The notes under the pieces are model-generated. The model saw nothing but the letters and a program-made list of their open reading frames with translations. It did no database searches and had not been told where the DNA came from. Of a stretch of 57,029 bases of DNA, positions 44,465-53,102 are shown in pieces (positions within the stretch are counted from its first letter, which is position 1; each line of letters starts with the position of its first letter). Source of the DNA: an uncultured Spirochaetaceae bacterium (GTDB taxonomy: Bacteria > Spirochaetota > Spirochaetia > Sphaerochaetales > Sphaerochaetaceae); contig CALXLT010000016.1 in the NCBI GenBank assembly GCA_944389275.1, forward strand, positions 1 through 57,029, given 5' to 3'. A program made the translations under genes and the position numbers.

Positions 44465-45496
44465 TCACAGTGTCGAATAGTCGACGCTTGCCCAATCCGC
44501 AAGCACTCCCGCGGAAGCCTGGAATGCCGCGATCTGATCCTCGACCTTGGCCTTGAGCTCAGGAGTGACCCACTCTGCCTCAAGCGCTGGATTGAACTCG
44601 AAGATGAATCCGCCGTTGTTGAAGTTCATCGGGATGCATTCGCCGCCCTTGATGCCGTTCTCAAGCTTGTCAACCAGGCTTACGATGACCGCAGCGTAAT
44701 CATATGAGGAAGCCGCGATGCACTTCGCCTGTCCTTCCGGAGTCGTGAGCTGCGCGAGGTCCTGACCTACCCACATCGCTGTCGGGCTCTCCGCAGTGGC
44801 CCTGAGCGCACCGATCGCCTGCTGTGAGGAACCTGTCATCATGTCAGCGCCATTTGAAAGCTGGGACGTGGCAACCTCGGATGACTTGACGTAGTCGGAG
44901 AATGAGCCGGTATGGGCGACGAGAATCTTGCAGTCCGGATTGACTGACTGTACGCCGAGGACGTAGCCGCGGTTGTAGCGGGCAGCGTCACCGGAATCGA
45001 CAGGTCCGACAAGGCCTACGATGTTGGCCTTCGTGAGGGTTCCTGCGATGATTCCGTTGATATATCCGGTCTCCTCGGACTCCGGCATATACGTGAACAC
45101 GTTCTCCGGCCCGATCTCCGAAGAGGTTCCGAACGCGAATGACACGTCAGGATACTCCTCAGCCATCTCGAGGATCGTGTTCTTATACTGAGCGCCATGC
45201 GCGATGATCAGGTCATAGCCTTCAGCGACATACTGTCTGGCCATCGAGCCTGCATCGACAACAGCCATCTTCTCAGAGTAGTTGTACTCGATCTTCCCCG
45301 GAAGCTGCTCCATTGCCTGGGTTATGCCGTCATGCATAGCCTGGCACCAGCCTTTATCGTCGATGGTGTTCTCAATGATAAGAGCTATCTTGATCTTGCC
45401 ATCTCCCGAATCAGCTGAAGCGGATTCCTTGGAACCTGAAGCAAAAAGCGACGTGGCGATGAGGAGCGCCAGCATGATGGTCAACAGTTTCTTCAT
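44465..45496 (-). CDS. BMP family substrate-binding protein (nucleoside type)
   Basis: A 343-aa basic membrane protein (BmpA/PnrA-like) that binds nucleosides in characterised spirochaetes. The signal peptide ends ATSLFASGSKES and has no lipobox cysteine, unlike Treponema PnrA. The mature domain has IALIIENTIDDKGWCQAMHDG, IIAHGAQYKNTI, FAFGTSSEIGPENVFTYM and VGPVDSGDAARYNRGYVLG. A strong ribosome binding site (AAGGAG) and promoter (45525-45553) precede it. Confidence 0.94.
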   Translation of the reverse strand: MKKLLTIMLALLIATSLFASGSKESASADSGDGKIKIALIIENTIDDKGWCQAMHDGITQAMEQLPGKIEYNYSEKMAVVDAGSMARQYVAEGYDLIIAHGAQYKNTILEMAEEYPDVSFAFGTSSEIGPENVFTYMPESEETGYINGIIAGTLTKANIVGLVGPVDSGDAARYNRGYVLGVQSVNPDCKILVAHTGSFSDYVKSSEVATSQLSNGADMMTGSSQQAIGALRATAESPTAMWVGQDLAQLTTPEGQAKCIAASSYDYAAVIVSLVDKLENGIKGGECIPMNFNNGGFIFEFNPALEAEWVTPELKAKVEDQIAAFQASAGVLADWASVDYSTL

Positions 45497-45524
45497 AGTT
45501 TTGTCTCCTTGTCTATGTAGCCTC

Positions 45525-45569
45525 AGTATCTAGGAACTCGTACGCTTTGTCAAAAACTTTTGGCCAAAA
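45525..45569 (-). promoter_or_regulatory. BMP operon promoter with upstream palindrome
   Basis: On the minus strand TTGACA (45553-45548) and GATACT (45530-45525) are 17 bp apart, a strong sigma70 promoter. A perfect 12-bp palindrome, TTTTGGCCAAAA (45558-45569), lies just upstream of the -35 box, where an activator could bind. Confidence 0.7.
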
Positions 45570-45604
45570 ATCAACATAAATTTAACAACTCGTGTGGTAT
45601 TTTC

Positions 45605-45678
45605 TTGCATTTCAATAAAATTGCAACAATAAAACTTTGCATTCACAAAATTGCAGAAAATATTGCAACAAAATTGCA
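45605..45678 (+). repeat. Six TTGCA iterations in the intergenic region
   Basis: TTGCA starts at 45605, 45621, 45637, 45651, 45663 and 45674; four of the copies are ATTGCA. Intervals shrink from 16 to 11 bp. They lie between the divergent BMP operon and the flavin-fold/ATPase/TOPRIM operon. Possible regulator array; no regulator is identified. Confidence 0.5.
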
Positions 45679-45749
45679 CATGGCATATCCGAAGCAAAAG
45701 AACGATCGCAATCCATTATATAGCTGTATACTATATCCAGGAGGCGAAT

Positions 45750-46142
45750 ATGGACGAAGTTCTGGAATTCCTGAAGAAAGCGGGCACGTACTACCTTGCA
45801 ACCGATGATAACGGGCAGCCCAGGGTAAGGCCATTCGGCACCATCCACAGCTTCGAGGGCAGGCTGTATATACAGACGGGGAAGAAGAAATCCGTTTCCA
45901 TGCAGATCCACAGGAATCCGAAGATAGAGATCTGCGCGTTCCTTGACGGCACATGGCTCCGCGTCGCGGCAACTGCTGTCGAGGATGACAGAAGGGAAGC
46001 GAGGGTATCCATGCTTGAGGCCTATCCCGAGCTCAAGGATATGTACAGCCCGGACGATGGCAATACCGAGGTGTTCTATCTCAAGGATGCAACGGCTGTA
46101 TTCTCGTCATTCACAGCCCCGGAGAGGTCAGTGACGTTCTGA
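45750..46142 (+). CDS. Pyridoxamine 5'-phosphate oxidase-like flavin-binding protein 1
   Basis: A 130-aa split-barrel (PNPOx-like/FMN-binding) protein. It begins MDEVLEFLKKAGTYYLATDDNGQPRVRPFGTI, followed by EGRLYIQTGKKKSVSMQI and KIEICAFLDGTWLRVAA, the common pattern of small flavin or F420/heme-binding oxidoreductases. AGGAGG (45740-45745) fixes the ATG at 45750. The stop TGA overlaps the ATG of the ATPase gene (TGATG), so the two are translationally coupled. A paralogue lies at 54866-55261. Substrate unknown. Confidence 0.88.
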   Translation: MDEVLEFLKKAGTYYLATDDNGQPRVRPFGTIHSFEGRLYIQTGKKKSVSMQIHRNPKIEICAFLDGTWLRVAATAVEDDRREARVSMLEAYPELKDMYSPDDGNTEVFYLKDATAVFSSFTAPERSVTF

Positions 46143-47407
46143 TGGAAGAGATAAGGATAAAGGGATTAGAGCTTGATGGATTCAGGAACGTCCGGCACGG
46201 CTCATTCACCATGCCGGAGATCCTCTACGCATCAGACCCGCCATCTTCGGACATCCTCGCGATCTTCGGCCAAAACGGCTCGGGAAAGAGCGCCGCGGTC
46301 GAGGCGCTGGACACGCTTCGCCATATCATTTCCTCCCAACCCCTTCCGCGCAATACGCGCGAGCTGGTCAACGTCGATAGCAAGGAGGCCACGCTCTCCA
46401 TCTCCTTCCGTATCACCTCAAAGGGAAAGAGTCTCGATGCAAGCTATACGCTCAGGATCGGTACGACGATAAACGGAGAGCGCCTTTCCGTGAAGGAAAG
46501 CGGGAAGAGGGCATTGACGATCTACTGGGACAGGGACAAGAAGAGCTTCTATGGGAAGCCCTCGGGCTTCTCTGATAGCGATGCGGAAAAGGAGATAGCC
46601 CTGTCGGCGAAGGAGAGAAGATCGATGCTCTTCGCCTCCCCTCTTCTCATCAGGAAGCTCAGGGGCACGGCCATAGGGAAAGCGATCCTTGCGCTCAGGG
46701 AGTACGCAAGGACATCTTTCCTTGTCATCAGCTCACGCAAGGCAAAGCCTAAATCTATACTGACCATAAGCTATCTCAGGCTCGTGAAGGGCCGCAAGGT
46801 CAAAGGACGGATGGACATAGATCTCTCAGAGCCATTCCAGGCCACAACGGAGGAAGAGGAGAATATCAGGGATACGATATCAAATATAAATTCCGTATTA
46901 GGAACATTGATATCAAATATGAGCATAGGCATCAGGGAAGAGGAAGATGGCATGATAGAGCTTACATCGAACAAGAACAACTCCCCTATCCCGCTCAGGT
47001 CTGAGTCAGAGGGGATAATCAAGCTCATATCCCTTCTATCGGTCCTCATCTTCGTCTACAACGAGAGAAGCTCATGCCTTGTCATAGATGAGCTGGACGC
47101 CTCCATCTACGAATATCTTCTGGGAGAGCTGATGGAAGTCTTCCGAAACGGCGCAGAGGGACAGCTTATCTTCACAAGCCATAACCTCCGCATCCTCGAG
47201 ATGATAGACAAGAGATCGCTTATAATCTCAACGCGCAATCCTGACAGCAAGTACATGCGCATCCCTTCCTCTGTCCCGGACACGGAGAACCTCCGAAGCT
47301 ACTATCTCAGATCCGTCCTGCTGTCAGACGAGAGCGATGGAATATCCTCAGAAGCCGATCCACATGACATAGCCAGGGCCCTGAGAAAGGCATGGCGCCA
47401 TGAATAA
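46142..47407 (+). CDS. AAA_15-type (OLD/RecF-like) ATPase
   Basis: A 421-aa ABC/SMC-like ATPase. The N-terminus IKGLELDGFRNVRHGSF is typical of RecF/OLD proteins. Walker A is FGQNGSGKS (G43-S50), the signature-like region is LRSESEGIIKLISLLS (286-300), Walker B is SCLVIDELDAS (about 311-321), and the switch histidine is in FTSHN (H347). Between 150 and 280 lies a helical insertion that could be a short coiled coil. It overlaps the following TOPRIM-signature gene by 8 bp. ATPases of this kind with a TOPRIM partner form anti-phage systems (OLD, PARIS), so a defence role is plausible but unproven. Confidence 0.85.
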   Translation: MEEIRIKGLELDGFRNVRHGSFTMPEILYASDPPSSDILAIFGQNGSGKSAAVEALDTLRHIISSQPLPRNTRELVNVDSKEATLSISFRITSKGKSLDASYTLRIGTTINGERLSVKESGKRALTIYWDRDKKSFYGKPSGFSDSDAEKEIALSAKERRSMLFASPLLIRKLRGTAIGKAILALREYARTSFLVISSRKAKPKSILTISYLRLVKGRKVKGRMDIDLSEPFQATTEEEENIRDTISNINSVLGTLISNMSIGIREEEDGMIELTSNKNNSPIPLRSESEGIIKLISLLSVLIFVYNERSSCLVIDELDASIYEYLLGELMEVFRNGAEGQLIFTSHNLRILEMIDKRSLIISTRNPDSKYMRIPSSVPDTENLRSYYLRSVLLSDESDGISSEADPHDIARALRKAWRHE

Positions 47408-48083
47408 GCTCGTGATATTCATAACAGAGGGAAAGAGCGAGGAGAATGCCCTTTACTCGCTCATGAGAAGCTACTTCCGCCCAAACCGCGTGATCTTCCA
47501 TATCTATCATGGGGACATACTCATCAAGCGACACAGGAAGGGAAATCCGCTTTCGGAGATCGAATCGATCGTCCAGCAGGAATGCTCCAGGTACGGGCTA
47601 TCGCGCAGCGACATACTCCGCGTCATCCACATAGCCGATACCGATGGCCTTTTCATCCCAGACACAGCCGTGAGGCTGGACTACAGGGCAAAGCATGCCG
47701 AGTACGAGGAGGATGCGATCTACACATGCAACCCCGACTCGATCAAGCAGAGGAACAGGAGAAGGCGCGGCAACGTCAAGGCCTTTATCCACACAAGGTC
47801 CCTTCAGGGGAATATCCCTTACAGCATCTTCTATCTATCCAGGAATATCGAGCACGCGCTCTATGGCATAGAGTCCCATGTCAACGACAGTAGGAAAACG
47901 GACCTCGCCTATGATTTCTCAGATCATTTCGGATATGATTGGAAACTATTTATGAATTATATAGAAAATGAGGGTGTTACCATAGGAAATACATATAAAG
48001 AATCATGGGAACTTATACAGAATGATACAGAAAGCCTTAAAAGACATACTAATATCATCTATCTATTCGATGAGGATGTATAG
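47400..48083 (+). CDS. TOPRIM-signature protein, partner of the ATPase
   Basis: A 227-aa protein. It opens LVIFITEGKSEENALYSLM, with an EG-x-x-E motif (E10, E14), followed by RVIHIADTDGLFIPD with D80 and D82. An early glutamate and a later DxD are the TOPRIM metal-binding signature of nucleases and topoisomerases. NIPYSIFYLSRNIEHALYG near 140-158 is another motif I associate with partner genes of AAA_15 ATPases. The 3' third is AT-rich, unlike the rest, hinting at transfer. Start overlaps the ATPase stop by 8 bp. I infer an effector nuclease. Confidence 0.7.
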   Translation: MNKLVIFITEGKSEENALYSLMRSYFRPNRVIFHIYHGDILIKRHRKGNPLSEIESIVQQECSRYGLSRSDILRVIHIADTDGLFIPDTAVRLDYRAKHAEYEEDAIYTCNPDSIKQRNRRRRGNVKAFIHTRSLQGNIPYSIFYLSRNIEHALYGIESHVNDSRKTDLAYDFSDHFGYDWKLFMNYIENEGVTIGNTYKESWELIQNDTESLKRHTNIIYLFDEDV

Positions 48084-48323
48084 AAGGCATCTGTTATTAT
48101 ATCAATCTGATTGCTTTCCTGATCATTGATCGACATGTTTGATTACCTAAAACCAATACTTCAATGATTATGATATAGATACTATCTACTTCAATAGTAT
48201 ATAAATATTTTACAATACTATTATTATATAAATAAAGCAATTTCTATTTCTATTTCGCATCAATAGGAATATCGGATTCTGCATCTAGCGGAACGTCCAT
48301 TAATGGAATATCATTCTACAGCT
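48084..48323. other. AT-rich intergenic region before the LacI gene
   Basis: No gene is seen. The stretch is strongly AT-rich. An inverted repeat, AATAGTAT (48193-48200) and ATACTATT (48215-48222), has a 14-bp loop. No clear promoter pair or terminator was found. The composition continues that of the end of the TOPRIM gene, consistent with one acquired block. Confidence 0.4.
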
Positions 48324-49343
48324 ATGGGAAAACGCTATACGATCTATGACATCGCCAAACTCTCAGGCTTCTCGCCGAAGACAGTCGCCCGTGTGATCAA
48401 CAACGAGAGCAATGTCGCTCCGGCAACGGCGGCGAAGATCAATGAGATAATCAGATCGATAGACTACCGCCCAAATGAATACGCGAAGAACCTGAAATCA
48501 AAGAAGACGAAGGTTGTCCTCGCCTCGATCAACTCCCCAAGGGAATTCCCGCTGCAGTGGATGCAGGTGATGATAGAGCGCGTCAGCCTCCTATGCCAGG
48601 AGAAGGGAATCACTCTCTTCGTCGAGTACTGCTATGACATGACATCGCTCGATAAGTCCATACTCAACACGAACGCGGGATTCATCGATGGCGTGATCGT
48701 CTTCTATGAGGTCGAGGACGATCCAAGGATCAGGATACTCAAGGAAAGGGACATCCCATTCGTCGTATTCGAGAGAGCATATGACAAAACCGTCGAGTAC
48801 GTAGGGAACGCGAACTACGAGGCGCTCTATAGCCTCTTCAGCTCCTTATGCCGCAAGGGCCTTGGATCTGCGACGATGCTTCTGCGCAAGCCAACGCTGG
48901 TCAATACAGACAGGGTCAATGGCGCGATAAACGCGTTCAGGGACAATGGCAAGGATGTAGGATCGATCAATATCGTCTATGATATCGCGGGAGCGGATGA
49001 GGCCTACGCCTTCACGGAAGAAGCGATATGGAAAGGCAAGCTTGATGAGCTTATTTTCATATCAGGAGACGAAAGGGCATTCGGGGTATACAGGGCCCTG
49101 ACGGAGAAAGGCATCAGGATCGGCGAGGATGTCTCGATCATCGGATTCGACAACATACCCTCAAGCAGGTTCCTCGTCCCCAGCCTCTCGACATTCGCCC
49201 CTGATTACCAAGGGTTGGCTGAGAGCCTCATACTCTCACTATTCCCCGAGGAAGGAGCCAGGATCGACCGCCTTATCGTTCCAGAATTCATCCCCCGCGA
49301 CAGCCTCAGGCCCGCCCTTCGCCAGGATTTCACCAGGACTTAA
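48324..49343 (+). CDS. LacI family transcriptional regulator
   Basis: A 339-aa repressor. The N-terminal helix-turn-helix reads TIYDIAKLSGFSPKTVARVINNESNV, with the hinge at YRPNEYAKNLKSKKT and a periplasmic-binding-like effector domain (about 60-335, VSIIGFDNIPSSRFLVPSLST). The start at 48324 gives the normal N-terminus, though an ATG at 48303 is also possible. It lies upstream of a CUT1 transporter operon. An operator of LacI type with a central CG (49395-49410) sits between promoter and ribosome binding site of that operon. The effector is unknown. Confidence 0.93.
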   Translation: MGKRYTIYDIAKLSGFSPKTVARVINNESNVAPATAAKINEIIRSIDYRPNEYAKNLKSKKTKVVLASINSPREFPLQWMQVMIERVSLLCQEKGITLFVEYCYDMTSLDKSILNTNAGFIDGVIVFYEVEDDPRIRILKERDIPFVVFERAYDKTVEYVGNANYEALYSLFSSLCRKGLGSATMLLRKPTLVNTDRVNGAINAFRDNGKDVGSINIVYDIAGADEAYAFTEEAIWKGKLDELIFISGDERAFGVYRALTEKGIRIGEDVSIIGFDNIPSSRFLVPSLSTFAPDYQGLAESLILSLFPEEGARIDRLIVPEFIPRDSLRPALRQDFTRT

Positions 49344-49355
49344 CGAAGATTTTTG

Positions 49356-49410
49356 TTGACAGATGCGGGAAACGGGATAAGAATCCTTAGTGTGATGACA
49401 CCGATGTCAT
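49356..49410 (+). promoter_or_regulatory. Promoter and LacI-type operator of the second sugar ABC operon
   Basis: TTGACA (49356-49361) is followed 16-17 bp later by TAAGAAT (49378-49384). The operator ATGACACCGATGTCAT (49395-49410) is a 16-bp palindrome with a single mismatched pair and a central CG. It is flanked by TGTG (49391-49394) and CACA, and lies just past the expected start site. AAGGAG (49418-49423) follows. This is a standard repressible arrangement for the LacI protein encoded next door. Confidence 0.7.
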
Positions 49411-49430
49411 AACACATGAAGGAGTACATA

Positions 49431-50669
49431 ATGAAGAAGATTCTTGCATCAATCGCGCTGATTGCGCTTGCCCTCGCTGCGGTATACGCAGGCGGAGCCG
49501 GTGAAGACAGCAACGTCCAGACGCTTGAGTTCGCGATCAAGGAAACTGGATCGACGCTCGAGGCGTATGAGGCGATCGTCGAGGCATTCAACGAGGCCAA
49601 TCCGGATATCAAGGTGGAGATAGTCTCCTACGGAAAGGATTATCAGGCGCTGATGAAGACGAAGATGGCGGCAAATGACCTGCCGGACCTCTTCACGACC
49701 CATGGTTGGGCTGTGGCTCTCTATGGCGATTACCTCTACCCTCTTAACGAGAGAAACTGGGCAGAGCACCTTCTCCCGGAGATCAGATCGACTGTCACTG
49801 ACTATGATGGAAGCATCGTCGCGCTGCCTATGGACATAGACATCACAGGCCTTATCTGCAATGACGATGTCCTTGCAGCATCAGGAGTTGAGTCACGGCC
49901 GGAGAACCTTCCGGAGTTCCTTGCGGCCTGTGAGAAGATCAAGGCAGCTGGATACACGCCGATACATATCGCGGGAAAGGACTCCTCCGATGTGGCTGGC
50001 CTCTTCTCAAGGCTCTCCCTCTCCATCCTCACGATGTCTGAGAAGCAGAACTACGCCCAGGAGCTCCTTGACGGCACATTCGACTGGACAAAGTATGACG
50101 AGGTCGGAAGCTTCGTGCTCTCGCTTGTCGAGAACGGATACACCAACGTCGACTACCTCACAGCCGACAAGTCCGGCACTTACAGGGGACTTGCGCAGAA
50201 CAAGGTCGCGTTCGCGTTCCAGTCCAATCTCACGATGGCTGAGGTGAAGAAGCTCAACCCTGACGCGAATGTGTCGATGATGGAGATCCCAGGATACTCC
50301 GCGGATGACAGCAGCTTCCTCATCAGCGGCGAGCGCGACGCGGTTGGAGTATGGAAGGACTCGGAGAACCTCGAGGCGGCCCTTGTCTTCATCGACTACC
50401 TTGCCCAGCCGGAGAATGTCCTCCTTGTCGCCGAGGCATACAGCCTGCCGCCATCGATGGACAACGCGGAGGTAACCGATCCTGGCATCCTCTCCATCCT
50501 CGGCCAGATCGATGGCTCGACAGTGACGAACCACTTCGACAGGCAGTACCTGCCTGATGGCATGTGGAACACGCTCAAGGTATACAGCACTTCCGTGCTT
50601 TCCGGTGAATCCACGGTATCCGAGGGCTCCGAGCTCATGAGAACCGAATATGAAAGACTGAAGAACTGA
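49431..50669 (+). CDS. Sugar-type ABC transporter substrate-binding protein
   Basis: A 412-aa family 1 solute-binding protein. The signal peptide ends ALAAVYAGGAGEDS with no lipobox cysteine. The mature part has FNEANPDIKVEIVSYGKDYQALMKTKMAANDLPDLF and SYSLPPSM, typical of the family. ATG 49431 has AAGGAG six bases upstream; an ATG at 49416 overlaps that site and is rejected. First gene of a five-gene operon with two permeases and two 2H phosphoesterases. Confidence 0.92.
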   Translation: MKKILASIALIALALAAVYAGGAGEDSNVQTLEFAIKETGSTLEAYEAIVEAFNEANPDIKVEIVSYGKDYQALMKTKMAANDLPDLFTTHGWAVALYGDYLYPLNERNWAEHLLPEIRSTVTDYDGSIVALPMDIDITGLICNDDVLAASGVESRPENLPEFLAACEKIKAAGYTPIHIAGKDSSDVAGLFSRLSLSILTMSEKQNYAQELLDGTFDWTKYDEVGSFVLSLVENGYTNVDYLTADKSGTYRGLAQNKVAFAFQSNLTMAEVKKLNPDANVSMMEIPGYSADDSSFLISGERDAVGVWKDSENLEAALVFIDYLAQPENVLLVAEAYSLPPSMDNAEVTDPGILSILGQIDGSTVTNHFDRQYLPDGMWNTLKVYSTSVLSGESTVSEGSELMRTEYERLKN

Positions 50670-50682
50670 GGAGGAATAGAGA

Positions 50683-51543
50683 ATGAAACGTAGCCGCTCG
50701 CTATACATGATGTCCATACCTGCTGTAGCGCTTATCACAGTATTCGTGTTCATCCCGCTGGTGAGCGGAATACGTATATCGCTGACAGACTGGAATGGAT
50801 TCTCCCAGTCCTGGTCATATGTCGGCTTCAAGAACTATCTGAACCTATTCACGGATTCAAGGATAGTCCACGCGATAAAGAACACATTCTATGTCGGGCT
50901 CGGGGATACGATGCTCCAGAATATCTTCGGCCTGGCATACGCGCTGCTGCTGAACCACAGCTTCCGCGGCCGCAGCGTGATAAGGGCCATAATATACCTT
51001 CCGGTAATGGTCTCAAGCCTTATCATGGGATACATATGGTTCTTCATAGTCCAGTACGACAATGGAGCCCTGAACGATATCATAATGCTTTTCGGCCATG
51101 ATCCGGTGGATTGGCTCGGAAGCGGGACAAGGGCCGTGAACTTCATCATGGTCATCACTTCGATGCAGTTCGTCGGACAGGCGATGGTCATATATCTTGC
51201 GGGGCTGCAGGGCATCCCCAAGGAGATGTATGAAGCCCCGATGATAGACGGTGCCGGGACGATGCAGACATTCTTCCGCATCACCCTCCCGATGCTCCGC
51301 GCCTCGATCCTCACGAATGTGATACTCAAGCTTATCGGAGGGCTGCAGATGTACGACCTTGTCGTAGCACTCACGAACGGAGGGCCCGGATTCAGCTCGC
51401 ACACGATATCCACGATGATAAACTACCTATACTTTGACGCGCAGAACGCGGGCTATTCAGCGGCGCTTGGGGTATTCCTCTTCATAATCATCATGGTATC
51501 GACAATCACGGTGAACAAGATAATCGGGAGGGATGACAAATGA
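50683..51543 (+). CDS. Carbohydrate ABC transporter permease (MalF-like)
   Basis: A 286-aa CUT1 permease with six membrane helices. The EAA loop is YEAPMIDGAGTMQTFFRITLP, and VALTNGGPGFSSHTISTMI is the typical segment after it. AGGAGG precedes the ATG by a good distance. It pairs with the permease at 51540-52358, overlapping it by 4 bp. Confidence 0.95.
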   Translation: MKRSRSLYMMSIPAVALITVFVFIPLVSGIRISLTDWNGFSQSWSYVGFKNYLNLFTDSRIVHAIKNTFYVGLGDTMLQNIFGLAYALLLNHSFRGRSVIRAIIYLPVMVSSLIMGYIWFFIVQYDNGALNDIIMLFGHDPVDWLGSGTRAVNFIMVITSMQFVGQAMVIYLAGLQGIPKEMYEAPMIDGAGTMQTFFRITLPMLRASILTNVILKLIGGLQMYDLVVALTNGGPGFSSHTISTMINYLYFDAQNAGYSAALGVFLFIIIMVSTITVNKIIGRDDK

Positions 51544-52358
51544 GAAGGCATCTGACGAAATACCTGAGGATCGCGGCTGCGGCAGCGATCGCGGCATTCC
51601 ACTTCATCCCCATCTATATACTGCTGATGGTCTCATTCAAGAAGGGCTCTGACTTCTCTTCAAGATGGTGCCCTCCCTCCTACCTCTATCTCGACAACTA
51701 CATAGAGGTCCTCAAGGATGGAGACCTGATAAAGGCATTCGGGAACACGGTGCTCATAACCGTATGCGCAGCGTTCCTCGTGCTCTTCCTTGGCGCCATA
51801 TGCGCCTACCCCATCGCGAGGATCAGAAGCCGACTGAGCTCGTTGATCACGAACATAGTGCTTGCTGTGATGATGATACCATCGCTTAGCGTCATCGTCC
51901 CGCTCTACACGAATATGCTAGGGCTCGGGGCCGTGAATACGTACTGGGGGATCATCCTGATACTCGCCACCTACAACCTGCCTATGTCCGTGTTCCTCTT
52001 CTCCAACTTCATCCGCAACATACCGGATGAGCTTGATGAGGCCGCGGCGATAGACGGATGCAGGGATTTCCGCATATTCTTCTCGGTCATAATGCCACAG
52101 CTGCAGCCGGTGATCGCATCGGTGCTCATACTCACGGGCATCAAGATCTGGAATGACTATAAATACGCGCTTTACTTCCTGCAGGACAATGACATGGAGA
52201 CGATAACGCTCTTCATATCGAAGTTCTTCTCGGACTTCTCAGTGGAGCTCAATGAGGCAGCAGCGGCGGCTTTCCTCGCGATACTGCCGGTATGCCTGCT
52301 CTTCCTGTTCCTGCAGAAGTACTTCATCACAGGACTATCGGAGGGATCGATAAAATGA
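51540..52358 (+). CDS. Carbohydrate ABC transporter permease (MalG-like)
   Basis: A 272-aa CUT1 permease with six membrane helices. The EAA loop is DEAAAIDGCRDFRIFFSVIMP, and it ends FLQKYFITGLSEGSIK, the usual MalG-type C-terminus. No ATPase gene follows; as in the other CUT1 operon a shared ATPase is presumed. Its stop overlaps the ATG of the first 2H phosphoesterase gene (ATGA). Confidence 0.95.
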   Translation: MRRHLTKYLRIAAAAAIAAFHFIPIYILLMVSFKKGSDFSSRWCPPSYLYLDNYIEVLKDGDLIKAFGNTVLITVCAAFLVLFLGAICAYPIARIRSRLSSLITNIVLAVMMIPSLSVIVPLYTNMLGLGAVNTYWGIILILATYNLPMSVFLFSNFIRNIPDELDEAAAIDGCRDFRIFFSVIMPQLQPVIASVLILTGIKIWNDYKYALYFLQDNDMETITLFISKFFSDFSVELNEAAAAAFLAILPVCLLFLFLQKYFITGLSEGSIK

Positions 52359-53101
52359 CACAGAAGGCAAGGAAAGAGGACTGCAGGGAGTTTGCCGAGA
52401 GGATAAAGGCTTCCTTCAGGAAGAACATAGAGACAGTCCCGGAGCGCTGGACGATAAGCGAGGGGCTGAAGGATAAGGTAAGCCCGGATGGCCGTTTCGC
52501 GCCATTCTATGGCTACACATCGGTATACAGGCTCTCGGAAAAGGATGCATCGAGATGCAGGGCCATACAGGACAAGCTCCTTGATAGCCATGGCCCGATG
52601 TTCGTGCCGCTTCCAGAGCACACCTTCCATCTTACCGCGCATGAGTTCTGCAATGAGTATACCGTGTCATCATCCGCGGCGGAGATAGATGCGGAGGAGG
52701 AGACTATCGAGAAAAGGATAGAGGACCTCTTCCATAAGCTCCACGATTCAGGACGGAAGGATGTGAGCCTCATAGCCCTTGGCCCCAGCACGAGCGGAAG
52801 CGACGTGGTGAGCATCAAGTTCGTGCCGAAGGATGATGAGGATGCGAGGATCCTGCAGGACATATTCTCCGAGAGCGAGGATATCTGGCCCGTGGGAAGA
52901 CCTTACACGCCTCATGTGTCCCTTGGCTACTTCAAGACGGAGGAGTTCCCCCAGGATGCCGTCGAATCCCTTTACAGGGAAATAAAGGCATTGGCTGAGG
53001 AGACGGACTTCACGATATCCTTCAGCGTCGATGACCTTGTCTATCAGAGGCACTTCGACATGCAGGATTTCAGGAAGATATTCTCGGTAGCGGAGATGTA
53101 G
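52355..53101 (+). CDS. 2H phosphoesterase-like protein 1 (DUF1868-like)
   Basis: A 248-aa cytosolic protein with the two hallmark tetrads of the 2H phosphoesterase superfamily: HLT (H92-T94) in HTFHLTAHEF and HVS (H187-S189) in YTPHVSLGYF. The segment KVSPDGRFAPFYGYTSVYRLSE near 41-62 resembles the start of DUF1868 proteins. 2H enzymes hydrolyse 2',3'-cyclic or 1'',2''-cyclic phosphates, or other phosphodiesters. The ATG at 52355 overlaps the permease stop. A paralogue follows after 1 bp. Substrate unknown; presence in a sugar operon suggests action on the imported compound. Confidence 0.8.
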   Translation: MTQKARKEDCREFAERIKASFRKNIETVPERWTISEGLKDKVSPDGRFAPFYGYTSVYRLSEKDASRCRAIQDKLLDSHGPMFVPLPEHTFHLTAHEFCNEYTVSSSAAEIDAEEETIEKRIEDLFHKLHDSGRKDVSLIALGPSTSGSDVVSIKFVPKDDEDARILQDIFSESEDIWPVGRPYTPHVSLGYFKTEEFPQDAVESLYREIKALAEETDFTISFSVDDLVYQRHFDMQDFRKIFSVAEM

Positions 53102-53102
53102 T

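Noticed and set aside
45605..45678. The TTGCA cluster as a CRISPR array or plasmid-type iteron origin
   Set aside because: The units are only 5-6 bp with shrinking irregular spacing, there are no cas or rep genes, and the location is a divergent promoter region.
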